64,000 bases of DNA from Streptomyces sp. CA-210063 (GCF_024612015.1 NZ_CP102512.1:1302001-1366000), one strand, 5' to 3'. Positions 35,841-45,878 are shown, counted from the stretch's first letter. The notes: generated by a model not told the origin, from the sequence alone. Translations and numbers: made by a program.

Positions 35841-37327
35841 CCGCAGACTCCACCGAGGTGTGGTTCGGCGCCCACCTCGTGACGAGCGCGGCCGAGGCGG
35901 GCTCGCGCACCGCCCTGGTCTTCGCGGACAAGTCCTGGACATATGCCGAGCTAGATCTCGCCGTACGGCGCACGGTCGCCCGGCTCGACAAGTTCGGGGT
36001 GCGCAGGGGCGACCGGGTGGTGATGCAGGGGGCGGCCCGGCCCGAGGCGCTGATCACGCTGTTCGCCGTGACGCGGATGGGCGCGGTCCTCGTACCGGTC
36101 CACCCTCAGGTGACCGGCGCCGAGCTGGCGGTGTTCCGCGAGGAGACCGCGCCGCGTGCGGTGGTCGGTGACGAGCGGTTCCTGAGCGCGGGGCCGGGCG
36201 ATGGCGGTGGTACGTGCTTCCGGCTGACGTGGGACGAGCTGTACCCCGGCGACGAGGCGTCGGCGCCGGCCGCCGATCCCGAGCCGCCCGCCGGGTCCGA
36301 TGTCGCGATCATCGCGTTCACGTCCGGGACCTCCGGCCGCCCCAAAGGGGTCGCGCTCACGCACGACAACCTGCGCTGGAGCATGGTCAACGGCCTGTCC
36401 CTGCTGTCGGTCGGCGAGGACGACGTCGCCCTCGTCTCCACCCCGCTGGCGCACGTGGCCGTACTGGGCGGGCTTCCGCAGTACACCTGGGCACGGCGCG
36501 GAACGGTGGTACTGGCGCCGAAGTTCGACCCGGACCTCTTCACCGACCTGGTCCGTGACCACAGGGTGACCTGCGCGTTCGCGGTGCCCGCCATGGCCGC
36601 GCTGCTGGCCCGACACTCCCGCTTCACCAGCGCTGACCTGGACACCCTTCGGTGGATCCTGTCCGGCGGGGCACCGGCGCAGACGGCGACCCGGGCGCAG
36701 CTCCATCAGCGCGGCATCGGGGTCGCCGACTCCTATGGGCTGACAGAGACGTGTGCCGGGGTGACGTACTCGCCGCTCGACACGGCCGCCACCCTCGCGG
36801 GGCGTCCCGTGCCCCACGTCGAACTGCTGGTCGTGGACGAGGCGGGGGCGCCGGCTCCTGCGGGTGCCGCCGGTGAGATCTGGGTGCGCGGGCCGTCGGT
36901 CGCCTCGCACTACTGGACGGCGACCGGGCTGCGGCACGCCACGGACGCTGAGGGCTGGTTCCACAGCGGCGACCGGGGACGGGCCGACGCCCAGGGCCGG
37001 CTGGAGGTCGTCGGCCGGGTAAAGGACACGATCATCACCGGCGGCGAGAACGTCGACCCCGCCGAGGTCGAAAACGCTCTGGCCGACCTTCCGGGCGTGG
37101 TCGAGGTCGCGGTGTCCGGGGCGCCGGACGAGGTGTGGGGCGAGGTCGTGACCGCCTTCCTCGTCTCCGACTCCGGCGAACCGACGCTCGACGACGTCCG
37201 CGCCCACCTCGACGGACGGCTGGCCCGCCACAAGTGGCCCCGCCGCCTCCACGTCGTCCCGGCACTGCCCCGAGGGGCGACCGGGAAACTCCAGCGACAG
37301 CGGCTGACGACGCTGCTGGACGACTGA
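35837..37327 (+). CDS. Acyl-CoA synthetase / AMP-dependent ligase
   Basis: A 496-residue ANL-superfamily ligase. The P-loop TSGTSGRPKG is near residue 157, DSYGLTETCAG near 297, SGDRGR near 375, and the C-terminal GGENVDPAEVENAL carries the acyl-activation hinge; the catalytic Lys is in GATGKLQR. It activates a carboxylic acid as its CoA ester via an adenylate. With the acyl-CoA and hydroxyacyl-CoA dehydrogenases downstream it suggests beta-oxidation of an aromatic side chain or ring-opened acid. Confidence 0.9.
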   Translation: MTADSTEVWFGAHLVTSAAEAGSRTALVFADKSWTYAELDLAVRRTVARLDKFGVRRGDRVVMQGAARPEALITLFAVTRMGAVLVPVHPQVTGAELAVFREETAPRAVVGDERFLSAGPGDGGGTCFRLTWDELYPGDEASAPAADPEPPAGSDVAIIAFTSGTSGRPKGVALTHDNLRWSMVNGLSLLSVGEDDVALVSTPLAHVAVLGGLPQYTWARRGTVVLAPKFDPDLFTDLVRDHRVTCAFAVPAMAALLARHSRFTSADLDTLRWILSGGAPAQTATRAQLHQRGIGVADSYGLTETCAGVTYSPLDTAATLAGRPVPHVELLVVDEAGAPAPAGAAGEIWVRGPSVASHYWTATGLRHATDAEGWFHSGDRGRADAQGRLEVVGRVKDTIITGGENVDPAEVENALADLPGVVEVAVSGAPDEVWGEVVTAFLVSDSGEPTLDDVRAHLDGRLARHKWPRRLHVVPALPRGATGKLQRQRLTTLLDD

Positions 37328-37348
37328 GATCACGCACGCCGTTGGCAC

Positions 37349-37402
37349 GGTCCGACCGGACCGACCGGGCGACCGGGCGACCGGGCGACCGGGCGACCGA
37401 TC
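37349..37402. repeat. Palindrome followed by 8-bp tandem repeats
   Basis: GGTCCGACCGGACC (37349-37362), the reverse complement of the element at 31760, is followed by four perfect copies of GACCGGGC (37363-37394) and a degenerate fifth (GACCGATC). It lies in the 283-bp gap before the alcohol dehydrogenase gene. It may be a regulatory array or slippage-derived low-complexity DNA. Confidence 0.5.
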
Positions 37403-37610
37403 ACGCCGTACGACGACGACGGCGACGCCGTACAGACGGCACCGGAGGTGCGGTTCGACGGCCGACATCAACACCGCAGAACCGCATCTCCCAGAGCTCC
37501 ACACCCCAGAGATCCCCACGCACATCCCGCCCCCCCCACATCCATATCCCCGAACCATGAGATGGGGGCCGGCTCCACCGGCGACATCTCCACACCACGA
37601 AGGAGTGGCC

Positions 37611-38729
37611 ATGAGTGCGACCATGCGAGCCGCGCGGATGCACCACGTCGGCGAGCCCATGCTGATCGAGGAACTCCCCGTTCCCGAGCCGGGCCCCGGC
37701 GACGTCCGGGTGGCCGTGCACGCCGTCAACATCGTCCCGAACCTCGCCAACATCCTGAATATGTGGACCACGTGGTTCCCGCACAGCCCGCTGCCCACAC
37801 TCCCGGCGATCTTCGGGCTCGACCCGGCCGGTGTGGTCGAGGCGGTCGGCGAGGGAGTCCAGGGCTGGAAGGTCGGCGACCGGGTGTACGTCAACCCGGG
37901 CCGCAGCTGCGGGGCCTGTCGGTCCTGCCGCAACAACGACTCGATCAACTGCGCCAGTTACGCCTTCGCCGGGTACTTCGGTTTCTCCCCCACCGCGATC
38001 GACCTCCTCGACCGCTACCAGGGCGGCCTCGCCGAGTACATGGTCGCCCCCGCCTACTCCCTGGTGAAGCTCCCCGCCAACCTGTCCTTCGACGCCGCCG
38101 CCCGCTTCGGCTACCTCGGCACCATGTACTCCGCCCTCCGCAAGGCCGGCGCCGGTCCGGGCAAGTCGATCCTGGTCAACGGCATCAGCGGAACCCTCGG
38201 CATCGGTGCCGCCCTGCTCGCGCCCGCCATGGGCCTGACCGAGGTGTACGGCACCGGCCGCGACCAGGGCCTGCTCGACCAGGTCGACAAACTGGGCGGC
38301 GGCCGACTGCACCTGCACTCCCTCAACGACGGTCCGCTGGACGACTGGATCCACCAGGAGACCGACAACCACGGCGTCGACATCTACATCGACGCCCTCG
38401 GCCCGGGCGCCCCGCACGAGACGTTCCTGGCCGGCATGCGGGCCATGGCGCGCGGCGGCATCGCGGTGAACATCGGCGCCGTCGCCGGTGACCTGCCGAT
38501 CGACATCCACCGCATGATGGACCAGCAGCTGCGGCTCATCGGCTCGGCCTGGTTCACCTCCGGCGAGGGCCAGACCATGGCCGACATGGTGGAGGCGGGC
38601 TTGCTCGACCTGAGCCCGCTGGAGCACCAGGTCATCCCGCTGGAGCAGGTCAACGAGGCCATCAGCGGCATCGCGGAGCGCAACGGCGGCTTCAGCAACT
38701 TCATCATCAGCCCGACGGCGACGTCCTGA
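37611..38729 (+). CDS. Zinc-type alcohol dehydrogenase (MDR superfamily)
   Basis: A 372-residue medium-chain dehydrogenase. ATG 37611 has AAGGAG 7 bases upstream. A structural-zinc Cys array is visible in CGACRSCRNNDSINC, at about residues 100-115. The NAD domain contains ILVNGISGTLGIGAALLA. Around the catalytic zinc site the usual CGxCHxD stretch is changed to VNIVPNLANILN, so the active-site zinc may be missing. Substrate unknown; possibly an alcohol or quinone-type reduction in the same pathway. Confidence 0.86.
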   Translation: MSATMRAARMHHVGEPMLIEELPVPEPGPGDVRVAVHAVNIVPNLANILNMWTTWFPHSPLPTLPAIFGLDPAGVVEAVGEGVQGWKVGDRVYVNPGRSCGACRSCRNNDSINCASYAFAGYFGFSPTAIDLLDRYQGGLAEYMVAPAYSLVKLPANLSFDAAARFGYLGTMYSALRKAGAGPGKSILVNGISGTLGIGAALLAPAMGLTEVYGTGRDQGLLDQVDKLGGGRLHLHSLNDGPLDDWIHQETDNHGVDIYIDALGPGAPHETFLAGMRAMARGGIAVNIGAVAGDLPIDIHRMMDQQLRLIGSAWFTSGEGQTMADMVEAGLLDLSPLEHQVIPLEQVNEAISGIAERNGGFSNFIISPTATS

Positions 38730-38776
38730 GCCCTATGGCCGGGGGCCGTCGGCCAACTCCCCCTCAGGACCGGCGG

Positions 38777-38854
38777 CCTCCCTCCCCATCCCATCTCCCT
38801 TCACCTCTGCTCTCCTCTCGTCTCCTCTCATCTCTCCTCGCTTCTCTTCGCTTT
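38777..38854 (+). other. Homopyrimidine tract in the acyl-CoA dehydrogenase leader
   Basis: About 78 bases of nearly pure C/T with repeated TCTCCTC units directly precede the acyl-CoA dehydrogenase gene. It will form an unstructured, purine-free mRNA leader and could adopt triplex DNA. Its function is unknown. Confidence 0.55.
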
Positions 38855-38863
38855 GGAGCCCCG

Positions 38864-40054
38864 ATGCACGCGCAGAACTCCGGCCGTCCGGCCGACCCCC
38901 TCGACCTTCTGGAGATCGACAGTTTGCTGACCCCGGACGAGCGTGCCGTGCGTGACGCCGTCCGCACCTTCTGCGACCGCCGCGTGGAACCGCACATCGC
39001 CGAGTGGTTCGAGCAGGGCGCGGTCGAGGACATCCGTGGACTCACCAAGGAACTCGGCGAGCTCGGCCTGCTGGGCATGCACCTGGAGGGCTACGGCTGT
39101 GCCGGTATGAGCGCGGTCGACTACGGCCTTGCCTGTCTCGAACTGGAGGCGACCGACTCCGGGCTGCGTTCCCTCGTCTCGGTCCAGGGTTCGCTGGCCA
39201 TGTACGCGATCTGGGCGTTCGGGTCCGAGGAGCACAAGGAGGAGTGGCTTCCCCGCCTCGCCGCCGGCACCGCCATCGGCTGCTTCGGCCTCACCGAGCC
39301 CGACTCCGGGTCCGACCCGGGCAGCATGCGCACCGCCGCCCGCCACGACGGCGACGACTGGATTCTCGACGGTCGCAAGATGTGGATCACCAACGGGTCG
39401 GTCGCCGACGTGGCGGTGGTCTGGGCCCGCACGGACGACGGCATCCGCGGTTTCGTGGTGCCCACCGACACCCCCGGCTTCTCGGCTCCGGCCATCAAGC
39501 ACAAGATGTCGCTGCGGGCATCGGTGACGAGCGAGCTGGTCCTGGACTCCGTACGGCTGCCCGGGAGCGCCGTCCTGCCGGAGGTACGAGGGCTGAAGGG
39601 CCCGCTGTCCTGCCTCAACGAGGCCCGGTACGGCATCGCCTGGGGCGCCATGGGCGCCGCCCGCTCGTCGTTCCGAGCGGCACTCGCCTACGCGGGCGAC
39701 CGGGTCCAGTTCGACCGCCCGATCAGCGGCTTCCAGCTGACGCAGGCCAAGCTGACCGACATGGCCATCGAGCTGGCCAAGGGCACGCTGCTCGCCTTCC
39801 ACCTCGGCCGCGCCAAGGACGACCGCGGGCTGCGCCCCGAGCAGGTCAGCTTCGGCAAGCTCAACAACACCCGCAGCGCGCTGGAGATCTGCCGTACGGC
39901 CCGCACCATCATGGGCGCGAACGGCATCTCGCTGGAGTACCCGGTCATCCGGCACGCCAACAACCTCGAGTCGATCCTGACCTACGAGGGCACCGTCGAG
40001 ATGCACACGCTGATGATCGGCCAAGCCCTGACGGGGCAGGCGGCCTTCCGGTGA
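38864..40054 (+). CDS. Acyl-CoA dehydrogenase, glutaryl-CoA dehydrogenase-like
   Basis: A 396-residue flavoenzyme from ATG 38864 (TTTGGAG upstream). Family marks are CFGLTEPDSGSDPGSM, MWITNGSVADVAVVWAR, LRASVTSELVLDSVRLP, and catalytic Glu in LTYEGTVEMH. The pattern is closest to glutaryl-CoA dehydrogenases, which oxidise and decarboxylate glutaryl-CoA to crotonyl-CoA. A 3-hydroxyacyl-CoA dehydrogenase follows directly (GTGA overlap), consistent with a dicarboxylyl-CoA or acyl-CoA route. Confidence 0.9.
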   Translation: MHAQNSGRPADPLDLLEIDSLLTPDERAVRDAVRTFCDRRVEPHIAEWFEQGAVEDIRGLTKELGELGLLGMHLEGYGCAGMSAVDYGLACLELEATDSGLRSLVSVQGSLAMYAIWAFGSEEHKEEWLPRLAAGTAIGCFGLTEPDSGSDPGSMRTAARHDGDDWILDGRKMWITNGSVADVAVVWARTDDGIRGFVVPTDTPGFSAPAIKHKMSLRASVTSELVLDSVRLPGSAVLPEVRGLKGPLSCLNEARYGIAWGAMGAARSSFRAALAYAGDRVQFDRPISGFQLTQAKLTDMAIELAKGTLLAFHLGRAKDDRGLRPEQVSFGKLNNTRSALEICRTARTIMGANGISLEYPVIRHANNLESILTYEGTVEMHTLMIGQALTGQAAFR

Positions 40055-40944
40055 GCGCTGGGCCGGGCGCGGACGTGCGCAGGGTCGGCGTCGTCGGCTG
40101 CGGACTGATGGGCGCGGGCATCGCCGAGGTCTGCGCCCGGGCCGGCTTGGACGTCGTGGTGCACGAGGTGAACGAGGAGGCGGCCAAGGCCGGTCGGTCC
40201 CGGATCGCCGCCTCGCTCGACCGGGGCGTACGGCGCGGCAAGCTCACCGGTGAGGAGCGCGACGCCGCCCTGGACAGGGCGCGGGTCACCTCCGACCTCG
40301 TGGACCTGTCCGACCGGGACCTGGTGGTGGAGGCGGCGACCGAGGACGAGGCAGTGAAGCTCGACCTCTTCGCCGCCCTCGACCGCATCGTCGTACGCGA
40401 GGACGCGCTGCTCGCGTCGAACACCTCTTCACTGCCCATCATGAAACTGGGCAGGGCCACCACGCGCCCGCACCAGGTGATCGGGGTGCACTTCTTCAAT
40501 CCGGTCCCGGTCCTCGGCCTCGTGGAGATCGTGCCGTCCCTGCTGACGAGTCCTCAGACCCGGTCCCGCGCAGAGGAGTTCGTAACCGGCACGCTCGGCA
40601 AGCAGGTGATCCGCTCCCCGGACCGGGCGGGCTTCGTGGTGAACGCCCTGCTGGTGCCGTACCTGCTCTCCGCGATCCGGATGCTGGAGTCCGGCTTCGC
40701 CTCCGCGGAGGACATCGACACCGGCATGGTCCTCGGCTGCGCCCACCCCCTGGGCCCGCTGAGCCTGGCCGACCTGATCGGCCTGGACACCCTCGCAGCG
40801 ATCGCCGACGCCATGTACGCCGACTTCAAGGAGCCCTTGCACGCCGCACCTCCGCTGCTGTTGCGCATGGTGGAAGCCGGGCTGCTCGGCCGGAAGTCGG
40901 GGCGCGGCTTCCACGACTACTCGGAATCCCAGAAAGGCAGTTGA
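40051..40944 (+). CDS. 3-hydroxyacyl-CoA (3-hydroxybutyryl-CoA type) dehydrogenase
   Basis: A 297-residue NAD-dependent dehydrogenase starting at GTG. The dinucleotide site VGVVGCGLMGAGIAEVCARAG is at about residues 11-31 (key residues GxGxMGxGI), the catalytic His is in HFFNPVPVL with Glu in LVEIV, and the C-terminal domain has NALLVPYLLSAIRMLESG and KSGRGFHDY. It oxidises 3-hydroxyacyl-CoA to 3-oxoacyl-CoA. Confidence 0.92.
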   Translation: MSAGPGADVRRVGVVGCGLMGAGIAEVCARAGLDVVVHEVNEEAAKAGRSRIAASLDRGVRRGKLTGEERDAALDRARVTSDLVDLSDRDLVVEAATEDEAVKLDLFAALDRIVVREDALLASNTSSLPIMKLGRATTRPHQVIGVHFFNPVPVLGLVEIVPSLLTSPQTRSRAEEFVTGTLGKQVIRSPDRAGFVVNALLVPYLLSAIRMLESGFASAEDIDTGMVLGCAHPLGPLSLADLIGLDTLAAIADAMYADFKEPLHAAPPLLLRMVEAGLLGRKSGRGFHDYSESQKGS

Positions 40945-40947
40945 CCC

Positions 40948-42036
40948 ATGGCGCAGGAAGTACGCGGCGTGATCGCAGCGGGCAAGGACGAACCGGTACG
41001 GGTGGAGACGATCGTGGTGCCCGATCCAGGCCCGGGCGAGGCCGTGGTACAGGTGCAGGCATGCGGGGTCTGTCACACCGACCTGCACTACAAGCAGGGC
41101 GGCATCAGCGACGACTTCCCGTTCCTGCTGGGCCACGAGGCGGCGGGCGTGGTGGAGTCGGTCGGCGAGGGGGTCACCGACGTTGAGCCCGGGGACTTCG
41201 TCATCCTGAACTGGCGGGCGGTGTGCGGGAATTGCCGGGCCTGTCTGCGCGGCCGGCCCTGGTACTGCTTCAACACGCGCAACGCCACGCAGAAGATGGC
41301 CTTGGCCTCGACCGGCCAGGAACTCTCCCCGGCACTCGGTATCGGCGCGTTCGCGGAGAAGACACTGGTCGCGGCCGGGCAGTGCACCAAGGTCGACCCG
41401 TCGGTCGCCCCACAGGTCGCCGGACTGCTGGGCTGCGGCGTGATGGCCGGGATCGGTGCCGCGATCAACACCGGGAACGTCGGCCGGGGCGACACGGTCG
41501 CGGTGATCGGCTGCGGCGGTGTAGGGGACGCGGCGATTGCAGGGGCGAACCTGGCCGGGGCAGCGAAGATCATCGCCGTCGATATCGACGACCGCAAGCT
41601 GGCCACAGCCCGCGCCGTGGGCGCCACCCACACCGTCAACTCCCAGCAGACCGAACCCGTCGAGGCGATCCGCGAGCTGACCGGCGGCTTCGGCGCGGAC
41701 GTCGTCATCGAGGCGGTCGGGCGCCCGAAGACATACCGGCAGGCCTTCTACGCCCGCGACCTCGCCGGCACGGTCGTCCTCGTCGGCGTACCCACCCCGG
41801 AGATGAAGCTCGAACTCCCCCTCCTGGACGTCTTCGGACGCGGCGGCGCCCTGAAGTCCTCCTGGTACGGCGACTGCCTGCCCTCCCGCGACTTCCCGAT
41901 GCTCATCGACCTGCACCTGCAGGGCCGCCTAAACCTGGAGGCGTTCGTGACCGAGACCATCCAACTCGACGAGGTGGAGAGGGCCTTCGAGCGGATGCAC
42001 CACGGCGACGTCCTGCGCTCGGTCGTGATGCTGTGA
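40948..42036 (+). CDS. mscR: S-(hydroxymethyl)mycothiol dehydrogenase
   Basis: A 362-residue zinc dehydrogenase oxidising the formaldehyde-mycothiol adduct to S-formylmycothiol. The pattern is specific: [89 protein letters not shown]. Mycothiol is confined to Actinobacteria, supporting the taxonomic reading. Placed right after the P450 and CoA genes, it should remove formaldehyde released by demethylation. Confidence 0.93.
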   Translation: MAQEVRGVIAAGKDEPVRVETIVVPDPGPGEAVVQVQACGVCHTDLHYKQGGISDDFPFLLGHEAAGVVESVGEGVTDVEPGDFVILNWRAVCGNCRACLRGRPWYCFNTRNATQKMALASTGQELSPALGIGAFAEKTLVAAGQCTKVDPSVAPQVAGLLGCGVMAGIGAAINTGNVGRGDTVAVIGCGGVGDAAIAGANLAGAAKIIAVDIDDRKLATARAVGATHTVNSQQTEPVEAIRELTGGFGADVVIEAVGRPKTYRQAFYARDLAGTVVLVGVPTPEMKLELPLLDVFGRGGALKSSWYGDCLPSRDFPMLIDLHLQGRLNLEAFVTETIQLDEVERAFERMHHGDVLRSVVML

Positions 42037-42668
42037 GCGGGGCCGTACGTGTCGAGCGGGTCGTCACCGCCGGGACCTTCTCACTGGACGGCGGGACATG
42101 GGACGTCGAGAACAACGTCTGGATCGTGGGTGACGACCACGAGGCACTGGTCGTCGACGCGGCCCACGACGCCGACGCCATCGCCGAGGCGGTCGGCGAC
42201 CGTCGCCTTACGGCCATCGTGTGCACCCACGCCCACAACGACCACATCGACGCCGCGCCGTCACTGGCCGACCGCACCGGTGCGCCGATTTTCCTGCACC
42301 TGGACGACCGTCTGTTGTGGAAACACACGCATCCCGACCGGGATCCCGACGGCTACCTCTCGGACGGCCGCCGTCTCACCATCGCCGGGACGGAACTGAC
42401 GGTCCTGCACACCCCCGGGCACACTCAAGGCGCGGTGTGTCTCTACGCTGAGGAACTGGCCACGGTTTTCACCGGAGACACCTTGTTCCAGGGCGGGCCG
42501 GGGGCCACGGGACGTTCGTACTCGCACTTCCCGACGATCATCCGCTCGATCCGCGACCGTCTGCTGACGCTGCCGCCCGAAACCACGGTGCGTACCGGAC
42601 ATGGGGACGACACCACGATCGGCGCCGAGGCGCCGCATCTCGACGCGTGGATCGAGCGCGGTCACTGA
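42033..42668 (+). CDS. Metallo-beta-lactamase-fold hydrolase (candidate S-formylmycothiol hydrolase)
   Basis: A 211-residue glyoxalase-II-like hydrolase starting at GTG, overlapping the upstream dehydrogenase by 4 bases. The zinc motif THAHNDH (HxHxDH) is near residues 66-72, further ligands are His in TPGHTQG and Asp in FTGDTLF, then [10 protein letters not shown]. Genes of this type commonly follow mscR and are proposed to hydrolyse S-formylmycothiol to formate. It ends the plus-strand run. Confidence 0.9.
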   Translation: MSGAVRVERVVTAGTFSLDGGTWDVENNVWIVGDDHEALVVDAAHDADAIAEAVGDRRLTAIVCTHAHNDHIDAAPSLADRTGAPIFLHLDDRLLWKHTHPDRDPDGYLSDGRRLTIAGTELTVLHTPGHTQGAVCLYAEELATVFTGDTLFQGGPGATGRSYSHFPTIIRSIRDRLLTLPPETTVRTGHGDDTTIGAEAPHLDAWIERGH

Positions 42669-42879
42669 CTGTCGGGTTCGCCCCCGGGGCGGCAGGGTGT
42701 ACTGGTGGCCCACTTCGTCGATGCGTAGAGCCGGCGGTGAAGCCAGTTCCTTCATCCCGCCGACGTCTGCCGAGGGGCACCGTGAGCAAGATCCGGACCA
42801 TATCCGGACCAGCCCTGCGATGGACAAGGGCTGTCGCCTCTGAATCGTTCGGCCGTCGTCGAGAGCGTCGATGCCGCGA

Positions 42880-43191
42880 GCGGGAAGTGCACACGCGAGA
42901 CCGCTACGCGATCACGGATCTGACCTCGGCCGAAGCTTCCCCGCAGAAGATCGCCCGGATGGCCCGTTCGCAGTGGACGATCGAGAACCTGCTGCACCAC
43001 GTCCGGGACACCACCTTCTCCGAGGACGCCTCGAAGGTCCGTACCGGGCACGGGCCGGCCAACATGGCCACCCTCCGCAACCTCGCGATCAACGCCCTCC
43101 GCGCTGCGGGCCACCGCAACATCGCCGCCGGACTCCGCGAAGCCTCCTACGAACCCTCACTCACCCGCTCAAGCTCCTGGACATCAACTGA
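42880..43191 (+). mobile_element. Remnant of an ISAs1-family transposase (C-terminal part)
   Basis: The 42669-43320 gap holds a transposase C-terminus: [61 protein letters not shown] frameshift near 43160 moves the end to another frame ([10 protein letters not shown], stop 43191). The N-terminal three-quarters and the ends are missing. It marks the left edge of a lower-GC segment. Confidence 0.8.
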
Positions 43192-43320
43192 CCAGCACCG
43201 ACGCATGATCACCACGCCTTTGAATCAGCCCTGCCGAGTAGACACCCGCGCGTTCCACAGCCCAGACCGGCTATACGGCTCGGCGGGACACGATCACATT
43301 TCCGCGGCTTCGTACGGGGT

Positions 43321-44919
43321 TCACGAGGCGCGATAGGCGAATAGTGGGCGGGTGTCGAGCAGGGCGCCGGTCGTTGGGTCGTAGCGCTCGCCGATGATCG
43401 AGTCGGGGGCGATGTCGTGCTCGACCCAGTTCATGAGCGCCGTCATGCCAGCGGCCCTGGACAGACCGGGACCGTCTCCCGCGAGATGGCAGTGCCCGTC
43501 GCCGGCGCACAGGTAGAGCCGCAAGAATGGGTCCGTATTCTCGTGGCCACCCATCGTGTCGAGAACCCGCTCGTAGTAGTGAAGGGCGCCCTCTGGAAAG
43601 ATGGTTTCGTCTGTCAGGCCTTGGGTCAGCAGCACCTTTCCGCCAGCGTCGCTCAGACCCGAGAGGTCGGGATCGTCGGTGTCGAGCATGGCGAACTCAG
43701 CCACGCTGCGATCAAAGAGCTTCTCGAACTTTTCATACGTCAGGGTGGTCCAGTCCCAGTCCGGTTCCCGCGCTACCCACGCGCCGAGATAACTCAGCGG
43801 CAACACATGCGGCGCCGGCTGCAGTTGACCGTCGACGGTCACGGTGCCAGCCATTCCGATTCCAGGCAGCCGCCCGAGCAGTTCACCCCAGCACTCGGTG
43901 CCCGGACGCAAGCCGTACCACAACCGCTCGCCGGAAGCGCGTCTCGGGCCGTCCCAGATCTTGCGCATCACCCGGGCATCAGCCTCGGTGATCACGCCGG
44001 CCTCGGTATCAGTTCCGACGATGCTCTCCGTAGCCCAGTCCGGAACCGTGACGTCGGGAAGGAAATGATCGCCGCCGGGTCCGGTCACGGCGCTCAGGAA
44101 AGCGTCGCGGAAGGTCGCAAGCTTCGCCGGCGGCAGCGGATTGTTCTCCTCTTTCATCACCAGGGCCGGCCACATTGCCGCGGGGACGAACCGGCTCCAG
44201 TACAACGCCGGGTCCACAGCCCAGATCCCGTCATAGTCACGCGGGTAACGCTGGGCCTGCATCATCGCTGTCCGTCCGCCACCGGAGGAGCCGTGATAGT
44301 ACGAGTGGATGGGAGCCACCCCGTAGGCCGCCTCGGTGACCGACTTGCCGACGATGGTCATTTCGTGGGTGCTGCGGTGCAGCCAGTTCTCGATCAGGTC
44401 CCGGTCCAGCTGCCGCGTCTCGGGATCGAGCCCCCAATCGATCAGGCCCTCCTCCCGGTTGCCGGAGTCGGTCGCCGCGACGGCGAAGCCGTTGCGCAGG
44501 GCGCCATGCATGGTCGCCGCTCGCATGGGCACTGAGTACGCCAGAGCCCACAAAGGTTCGGTTCGGTTCCCTGCGCCACCGACACCAAGGAACCGGCCAT
44601 TCCAGTCCAGCGGCAGCCACACGATCACCTCAGCGACATGTCCGCCTGGACCCGCCTGATGCAAGCGGACATCGCAGAACTCGGGCAGGTCGGTGATCTC
44701 GGGCGATAGAGGCGCACCAGGGACGCTCGGCGACGGCGGCTGGAAGCGCCCGCTTGTGTTGAGCGCGACCGAGACGACCTCGACACCCTCGAGATGGGAA
44801 ACCGCCGCGGCGATGACCTCGGCCGTGCAACCATCGAGTCCCCGCGGGTCCCGCGCCAAGTCTTCCCTCGGCACCCACTGCTCGGTGCTGATCGGACGAT
44901 AGAGCGGTGCTGATCTCAC
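43321..44919 (-). CDS. Tannase / feruloyl esterase family protein
   Basis: A 532-residue hydrolase of the tannase family, starting at GTG with GAGGAG upstream. The nucleophile is Ser212 in [10 protein letters not shown]; the Asp lies in [13 protein letters not shown] and the His in [11 protein letters not shown]. Fungal and bacterial relatives use a CS-D-HC arrangement whose two Cys form a disulfide; here only the HC half is kept. No clear signal peptide. It would split gallate- or cinnamate-type esters. Base composition is lower in GC than at 38-42 kb. Confidence 0.85.
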   Translation of the reverse strand: MRSAPLYRPISTEQWVPREDLARDPRGLDGCTAEVIAAAVSHLEGVEVVSVALNTSGRFQPPSPSVPGAPLSPEITDLPEFCDVRLHQAGPGGHVAEVIVWLPLDWNGRFLGVGGAGNRTEPLWALAYSVPMRAATMHGALRNGFAVAATDSGNREEGLIDWGLDPETRQLDRDLIENWLHRSTHEMTIVGKSVTEAAYGVAPIHSYYHGSSGGGRTAMMQAQRYPRDYDGIWAVDPALYWSRFVPAAMWPALVMKEENNPLPPAKLATFRDAFLSAVTGPGGDHFLPDVTVPDWATESIVGTDTEAGVITEADARVMRKIWDGPRRASGERLWYGLRPGTECWGELLGRLPGIGMAGTVTVDGQLQPAPHVLPLSYLGAWVAREPDWDWTTLTYEKFEKLFDRSVAEFAMLDTDDPDLSGLSDAGGKVLLTQGLTDETIFPEGALHYYERVLDTMGGHENTDPFLRLYLCAGDGHCHLAGDGPGLSRAAGMTALMNWVEHDIAPDSIIGERYDPTTGALLDTRPLFAYRAS

Positions 44920-45010
44920 ACTTGCTCCTCAGCGAATAGGATGGGCCACGTCAGAGTACGGTGTCGCCTTACGGCGAATACCTGCTCTGCGCGCTTTAGC
45001 GTCGACCCCC

Positions 45011-45862
45011 TCAGTGCCCAGGCGCGAATTCTTCGATCGTAGGAGTCACTGGGTTCTTTCCGGACGCCATGGCCTCAGCCCGAGCCCACACCATCTGCTT
45101 TGCGTATTCAGGGTGGGTGAGAATGTAAAGCTGGTTCTCGCGCACACCTCTGAACACCATCTCCGTGACGGCGTCAGGAGAAGCGCCGGCCGCAAGTATT
45201 TCCGCGACCATCTTGCGCTGATCAGCCAATCGGGGGTCCAACTCGTAGCGCGTGGGCAGTCCGGCCGGCCGATGTGCTTCGTCATTTGCGATGCCAGTAG
45301 CAACTGCTTCCGGGCAGAGCACCGAAACGCCGAGCGGCACGCCATCTGCCTGCATCTCCGCGAACAACGCTTCTCCAAGGCTGATAATGCCGCCCTTCGC
45401 CATCACATAAGGAGCCGTGTAGGCGGCACCAATGAGCCCCGCCATTGACGAGGTCATCACCAGGTGGCCCTCGCTGCCGGAGTCGATCATCTTCGGGAGG
45501 AAGGCGATGATCCCATTGACGATACCGCCGATGTTCACACCAATTTGCCAGTCCCAGACCGCGCCGCTAATCGTGGAAATCGCCTGGACGCAATTGACCC
45601 CGGCATTGAGTACGGCCAGCTCGACACTTCCGAACCGGTCGTAGACTCGATCGGCCGCTTCGAGCACCGCGGTCCGATTGCTGACATCGGCCTCCAGGGT
45701 GAGCACCTCCACGCCACCACGTTGGAGCTCCTCTCCCGTCTGGTGCACAGCCGGGTCGATGTCGATGAGCGCCACGCGCATACCTTCAGCTGCGGCGAGC
45801 GCGCCGATCGCTCGACCGATCCCGCTGGCCCCGCCAGTTACGACCGCTACCCGTCCCCGCAA
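45011..45862 (-). CDS. Short-chain dehydrogenase/reductase with damaged start
   Basis: A 283-residue SDR: cofactor site TGGASGIGRAIG, LNAG, and the YVMAK active site (Ser in TSSMAGL). It can begin only at TTG 45862, because a 10-bp tandem duplication (GCAATTCCTT twice, 45859-45878) displaces the natural ATG 45881, which overlaps the upstream esterase's stop (ATGA). With one copy removed the ATG reads MKELRGRVAVVTGG in frame. It may still be made at low level from TTG, which has AAGGA only a few bases before it. Substrate unknown. Confidence 0.82.
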   Translation of the reverse strand: MRGRVAVVTGGASGIGRAIGALAAAEGMRVALIDIDPAVHQTGEELQRGGVEVLTLEADVSNRTAVLEAADRVYDRFGSVELAVLNAGVNCVQAISTISGAVWDWQIGVNIGGIVNGIIAFLPKMIDSGSEGHLVMTSSMAGLIGAAYTAPYVMAKGGIISLGEALFAEMQADGVPLGVSVLCPEAVATGIANDEAHRPAGLPTRYELDPRLADQRKMVAEILAAGASPDAVTEMVFRGVRENQLYILTHPEYAKQMVWARAEAMASGKNPVTPTIEEFAPGH

Positions 45863-45878
45863 TTCCTTGCAATTCCTT
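45859..45878. repeat. 10-bp perfect tandem duplication at SDR start
   Basis: GCAATTCCTT is present twice in direct contact (45859-45868 and 45869-45878). The extra copy shifts the SDR's ATG out of frame. It looks like a recent slippage event. Confidence 0.85.

Noticed and set aside
37363..37402. CRISPR-like array
   Set aside because: The units are 8 bp in direct contact with no spacers; this is a simple tandem repeat.
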